Source of the DNA: JBJKPP01 sp046706145
Lineage (GTDB): Bacteria; Bacteroidota; Ignavibacteria; Ignavibacteriales; Ignavibacteriaceae
Assembly: GCA_046706145.1 (NCBI GenBank)
Contig: JBJKPP010000049.1
Location: forward strand, 1 to 8,342
Reading direction: 5' to 3'
DNA: 8,342 nucleotides
In this document: positions 5,974 through 8,342 of the stretch, in pieces
Layout: each line of letters begins with the position of its first letter
Position numbering within the stretch: position 1 is the first letter of the stretch
The notes under the pieces: model-generated
Databases searched by the model: none
What the model was told of the DNA's origin: nothing
What the model saw: the letters and a program-made list of their open reading frames with translations, nothing else
Position numbers and translations under genes: made by a program

Positions 5974-7020
5974 ATGAGACCTGAACAATGGGAAACTTTT
6001 AAGAAAGCAGCGAGAATGGAAAAGCTGGATAAGATTCCTATGGCATTAATCATTGACAGCCCCTGGATTCCTGGTTATCTGGGGTTAAACCATATGGATT
6101 ATTATTTGAATCCGGATTTATGGTTCCAATCTAATTTAAAAATTCATCAGGAATATCCTGATATAATTTTTGTTCCTTCCTGGTGGATGGAATACGGAAT
6201 GGCAGCGGAACCTTCTGCGCTTGGTACAAAGATTAAGTTTTGGCAGGATAACACTCCAAGTGAATATCATACTCTTTATCACATTGAGGACATCGATGAT
6301 TTCCCGGATTATGAAGTTGAGAATGATGCTTTTATGGCTATGACTTTGCACCGTATCAAAATGCAGAAGCAGCAAATTTTTGATAATGGATATATTCTTC
6401 CGCTTGTTACTTCACGCGGACCGTTGTGCACAGCAGGATTCGTTCGCGGCACTACAGAATTTATGATTGATATAGTTGAGAAACCTGAATACGCTCATAA
6501 ATTAATAAGCCTCTCAACAAATTTAATTATTGACTGGTTGAAAGCTCAAGCTAAAATAATGGGAGATACTGTTGAAGGTATATTTTTATTAGATGATATT
6601 GTCGGGTTTATAAACGAAGACCATTACAAGGAATTTGCACATCCTTATCTGAAAAAAATCTGTGATGCTTTTCCGAAAAATTGGGTGAAAATTTATCATA
6701 ACGATGCAGATATCAATGCTTGTCTGGAGCATCTCCCGGATTGCGGGTTCAACGTATTGAACTGGGGAAAACAAACAGACATTTCCGATGTTAAAAGTAG
6801 AGTCGGCAACAGAATGTGTTTGATGGGAAATGTTAATCCTCTTGAAATTGGCGTACGTGGAACCCCTGATGAAGTTTTTGATGCTACTATGGAAGTTCTC
6901 GAAAAAAGCGAAGGTGAGGGAATCATTCTTTCTGTCGGCGGTGGTACAAGCCCCGGAATGCCACGGGAAAATATTTTAGCTATGCAGAAAGCTTTAGAAG
7001 AATTTAATTCAAAACGATAA
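5974..7020 (+). CDS. UroD/MtaA-family methyltransferase-like protein without the canonical zinc cysteines
   Basis: A 348-residue TIM-barrel protein of the uroporphyrinogen decarboxylase superfamily (PF01208). Members next to corrinoid proteins (MtaA, MtbA, CmuA) move methyl groups between a substrate or coenzyme and the corrinoid. Family landmarks are the N-terminal FKKAARMEKLDKIPM, the central TSRGPLCTAGFVRG, the LLDDIVGFINEDHYKEF segment and the C-terminal SVGGGTSPGMPRENI. In MtaA-type enzymes a zinc site is built from His-X-Cys plus a Cys in an SAGC motif. Here the first is H242-N-D-A-D246 and the SAGC position is SVGG, with G323 replacing Cys. It is therefore neither a typical thiol methyltransferase nor an obvious heme-pathway HemE; a demethylase of an unknown methyl donor is the best guess. 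The ATG follows AAGGGA (5962-5967). The corrinoid protein gene begins 20 bases after its stop, strongly suggesting a functional pair. Confidence 0.85.
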   Translation: MRPEQWETFKKAARMEKLDKIPMALIIDSPWIPGYLGLNHMDYYLNPDLWFQSNLKIHQEYPDIIFVPSWWMEYGMAAEPSALGTKIKFWQDNTPSEYHTLYHIEDIDDFPDYEVENDAFMAMTLHRIKMQKQQIFDNGYILPLVTSRGPLCTAGFVRGTTEFMIDIVEKPEYAHKLISLSTNLIIDWLKAQAKIMGDTVEGIFLLDDIVGFINEDHYKEFAHPYLKKICDAFPKNWVKIYHNDADINACLEHLPDCGFNVLNWGKQTDISDVKSRVGNRMCLMGNVNPLEIGVRGTPDEVFDATMEVLEKSEGEGIILSVGGGTSPGMPRENILAMQKALEEFNSKR

Positions 7021-7040
7021 TCTTAAAGGAAAAATTATTT

Positions 7041-7682
7041 ATGCCTGATTATGCACTAATGAATCAATATCTTTATGAAGGAAAAGCAAAAGAAGTCGAG
7101 CAAATGACGAAAGATGCTTTGGCCGAAGGAAAGACTGCACAGGAAATACTAAATGACGGCTTGATTGCCGGAATGAGTGTTGTTGGTGAAGATTTTAAAT
7201 ACAATATACTTTATGTGCCTGAAGTTTTAATTGCAGCCCGCGCTATGAAAGCGGGCATGGCTGTTTTGAAACCACTCCTTTCGGCAAAAGATGCGAATGT
7301 TGAACCTGCCGGAGTTCTTTTAATGGGAACTGTTCGGGGCGATCTCCATGATATTGGAAAAAATTTAGTTTGTATGATGGCAGAAGGTGCTGGTTTTGAA
7401 GTTCATGATATTGGAGTTGACCAGAGCTTGGAGAAATTTCTTGCTGCAGCTGATAAATGCAACCCTGATATAATTGGAATGAGCGCTTTGCTTACCACCA
7501 CTATGACTTATATGAAAACTGTGATAGATGGTTTCAAAGAAAAAGGCCGTGAAAATATTAAGATGGCAATTGGCGGTGCACCGGTCAGTCAGATGTATGC
7601 TGATGAAATAGGGGCAGACGGCTATGGTTCAGATGCAAGCAGCGCAGTAGATATGTTCTTAAGATTAGTAGAAAAAAAATAA
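7041..7682 (+). CDS. Methyl-carrying corrinoid (B12-binding) protein, MtaC/MtbC type
   Basis: Carries a cobamide whose cobalt shuttles a methyl group between partner methyltransferases. The 213-residue length is typical of free-standing corrinoid proteins. An N-terminal helical cap domain (about residues 1-88; VGEDFKYNILYVPEVLIAA) is followed by a Rossmann-like B12-binding domain (about 90-213). The base-off/His-on motif is intact in GDLHDIGKN, with H103 as the lower axial ligand to cobalt and D101 and K107 as conserved neighbours. MSALLTTTM (S148, L150) and GGAPV complete the cobalamin-binding signature. The start ATG has AAGGA at 7026-7030. It sits 20 bases after the UroD-like gene and is followed by a 22-bp palindrome. 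Its likely partners are the UroD-like protein as methyl loader, the homocysteine methyltransferase as acceptor enzyme and the RACo-like protein for reactivation. Confidence 0.95.
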   Translation: MPDYALMNQYLYEGKAKEVEQMTKDALAEGKTAQEILNDGLIAGMSVVGEDFKYNILYVPEVLIAARAMKAGMAVLKPLLSAKDANVEPAGVLLMGTVRGDLHDIGKNLVCMMAEGAGFEVHDIGVDQSLEKFLAAADKCNPDIIGMSALLTTTMTYMKTVIDGFKEKGRENIKMAIGGAPVSQMYADEIGADGYGSDASSAVDMFLRLVEKK

Positions 7683-7689
7683 ACAAGTT

Positions 7690-7711
7690 GAGACGCAAAA
7701 TTTTGCGTCTC
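7690..7711. repeat. Perfect 22-bp palindrome (REP-like or attenuator)
   Basis: GAGACGCAAAA (7690-7700) is followed directly by its exact complement (7701-7711), forming a continuous 22-bp dyad. It starts 7 bp after the stop of the corrinoid-protein gene and ends 6 bp before the AGGA ribosome site of the next gene. Similar GAGACGC...GCGTCTC dyads are common intergenic repeats in AT-rich environmental genomes. In RNA it would form a hairpin with an A/U-rich tip and no following U-tract, so partial termination or 3'-end protection of the upstream message is plausible. Confidence 0.75.
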
Positions 7712-7730
7712 TATATAGGAATAAATTAAA

Positions 7731-7988
7731 ATGGCGTTTTATCAAATTTTATATTGGCAGGACATCCCTTCGCAAATTAAAGTATGGGATGATTTTGATG
7801 AGAATAAATTAGAGTTGTCACCTAAGTTTATGGCCAAAATTGATTACGTTGCGAGGCAGCAGGGTTTAACAGACGAAAGCAGTTACTTGAGTCAATGGAA
7901 ATGGGGAGATGAGCAAGAGCGCCCTGGAACTATTGAAGAAGTGGGTGAAACAGTAAAAAAAGAGCTGGAAGCAAATTTTCAAATTTAG
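7731..7988 (+). CDS. PF13769 'virulence factor' small protein, methionine-synthase-associated
   Basis: An 85-residue protein resembling the Virulence_fact family (PF13769): YQILYWQDIPSQIKV at the N-terminus, then LSPKFMAKIDYVARQQGL and YLSQWKWGDEQERPGTIEE, and a helical C-terminal tail. It is soluble and has no cysteine, signal peptide or membrane segment. The family name is historical. In alphaproteobacteria its genes commonly lie beside corrinoid proteins, methyl-THF methyltransferases and DUF4445 activators, so a role in B12-dependent methyl transfer is more likely than virulence. Here it lies between the corrinoid protein and a homocysteine methyltransferase, which fits that association. 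The start ATG has AGGA at 7717-7720. The molecular function is unknown. Confidence 0.8.
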   Translation: MAFYQILYWQDIPSQIKVWDDFDENKLELSPKFMAKIDYVARQQGLTDESSYLSQWKWGDEQERPGTIEEVGETVKKELEANFQI

Positions 7989-8025
7989 ATAACAATTGAG
8001 TTTTACTTCAAAAAAGGTAATAAAA

Positions 8026-8342
8026 ATGAGGTCAATTCTTAAAGCGCTGGAAAGCGGTAAGGTGCTTATTTCAGACGGCGCATGGGGTACATTCCTTCAT
8101 AAGCTTGGATTAGAGGTGGGGGAATGTCCTGAAATTTGGAATATCACACATAGGAAAGAAGTTCTTAGTATTGCACAAAGTTACATTGATGCCGGTTCGG
8201 ATATGGTTTTAACCAACAGCTTTGGAGCGCATCCGATTAGATTAAAACATTATAATCTGCAAGACCGGGCATTCGAATTAAATGAAGCTGCTGCACAAAT
8301 TTCAAGAGAAGCAGCCGGTGATGATCATTTTGTGCTTGGCTC
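8026..8342 (+). CDS. Homocysteine S-methyltransferase, N-terminal part (cut by window edge)
   Basis: The first 105 residues of a homocysteine-binding domain (PF02574), as in the N-terminal module of MetH, BHMT and MmuM. Visible landmarks are ISDGAWGTFLHKLGL (about residues 14-28), ECPEIWNITHRKEVL (about 33-47), YIDAGSDMVLTNSFGAHPIRL (about 53-73) and the start of the next helix (RAFELNEAAAQISREAA). The zinc-binding cysteines lie further downstream in this family and are outside the window, so catalytic integrity cannot be judged. The ATG at 8026 has AAAAAGG at 8011-8017. It follows the PF13769 gene by 37 bases. It is the expected terminal acceptor enzyme of the corrinoid chain, transferring the methyl group to homocysteine to make methionine. 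Whether it stands alone or is fused to other MetH modules cannot be seen. Confidence 0.92.
   Translation, partial: MRSILKALESGKVLISDGAWGTFLHKLGLEVGECPEIWNITHRKEVLSIAQSYIDAGSDMVLTNSFGAHPIRLKHYNLQDRAFELNEAAAQISREAAGDDHFVLG

Noticed and set aside
5974..7020. hemE (uroporphyrinogen decarboxylase of heme synthesis)
   Set aside because: The neighbours are corrinoid methyl-transfer genes, not heme genes, and the protein lacks the typical HemE N-terminal RQAGRxxPEY-like signature.
7690..7711. Simple Rho-independent terminator ending the operon
   Set aside because: There is no U-tract after the hairpin, and two more genes of the same pathway continue within 20 and 320 bp on the same strand.

Overview
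The window is an AT-rich (roughly 35-38% G+C by eye) bacterial chromosomal segment in which every gene I can support is read from the + strand. The base composition, the mixed Shine-Dalgarno strength and the intergenic repeats (a CCTGCC-GGTA-GGCAAG hairpin, a CACAAAGT cluster and a GAGACGCAAAA-type perfect palindrome) suggest a member of the Bacteroidota/Ignavibacteriota/Chlorobiota group. This placement is an inference from general sequence style, because there is no rRNA or other marker gene.

Layout. Positions 2-157 hold the end of an unrecognised gene. Positions 223-378 hold a 51-residue YqaE/Pmp3-type membrane protein, preceded by a perfect 17-bp tandem duplication. Next comes purU (508-1371, formyltetrahydrofolate deformylase), closed by a strong 15-bp hairpin. 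A separately led cyclase/kynurenine-formamidase-type metal hydrolase follows (1518-2153). After a 276-bp AT-rich gap, which contains inverted repeats but no gene I can see, the main unit begins.

Main unit, 2430 to the right edge: (1) a RACo-like ferredoxin/ASKHA ATPase, overlapping by ATGA with (2) a stand-alone protein resembling the AdoMet-binding activation domain of methionine synthase, with an extra cysteine-rich C-terminal half; (3) an unrecognised 108-residue protein with a TTG start; a 164-bp repeat-bearing gap; (4) a UroD/MtaA-family methyltransferase-like protein lacking the usual zinc cysteines; (5) a methanol-type B12-binding corrinoid protein; a 22-bp palindrome; (6) a small PF13769 'virulence factor' protein; (7) the N-terminal part of a homocysteine S-methyltransferase, cut by the window edge.

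Working model (inference). The corrinoid protein (5) carries a methyl group. The UroD-like protein (4) probably loads it from an unidentified donor. The homocysteine methyltransferase (7) takes it off to make methionine. Proteins (1) and (2) would rescue the corrinoid when it oxidises to Co(II), one by ATP-driven reduction and the other resembling the AdoMet-dependent reactivation module of MetH. The result looks like a methionine synthase broken into separate parts, with the folate-binding module apparently replaced or supplemented by a UroD-fold protein. PurU upstream also belongs to one-carbon metabolism (10-formyl-THF to formate plus THF), but a terminator and two promoter-sized gaps separate it from the corrinoid unit.
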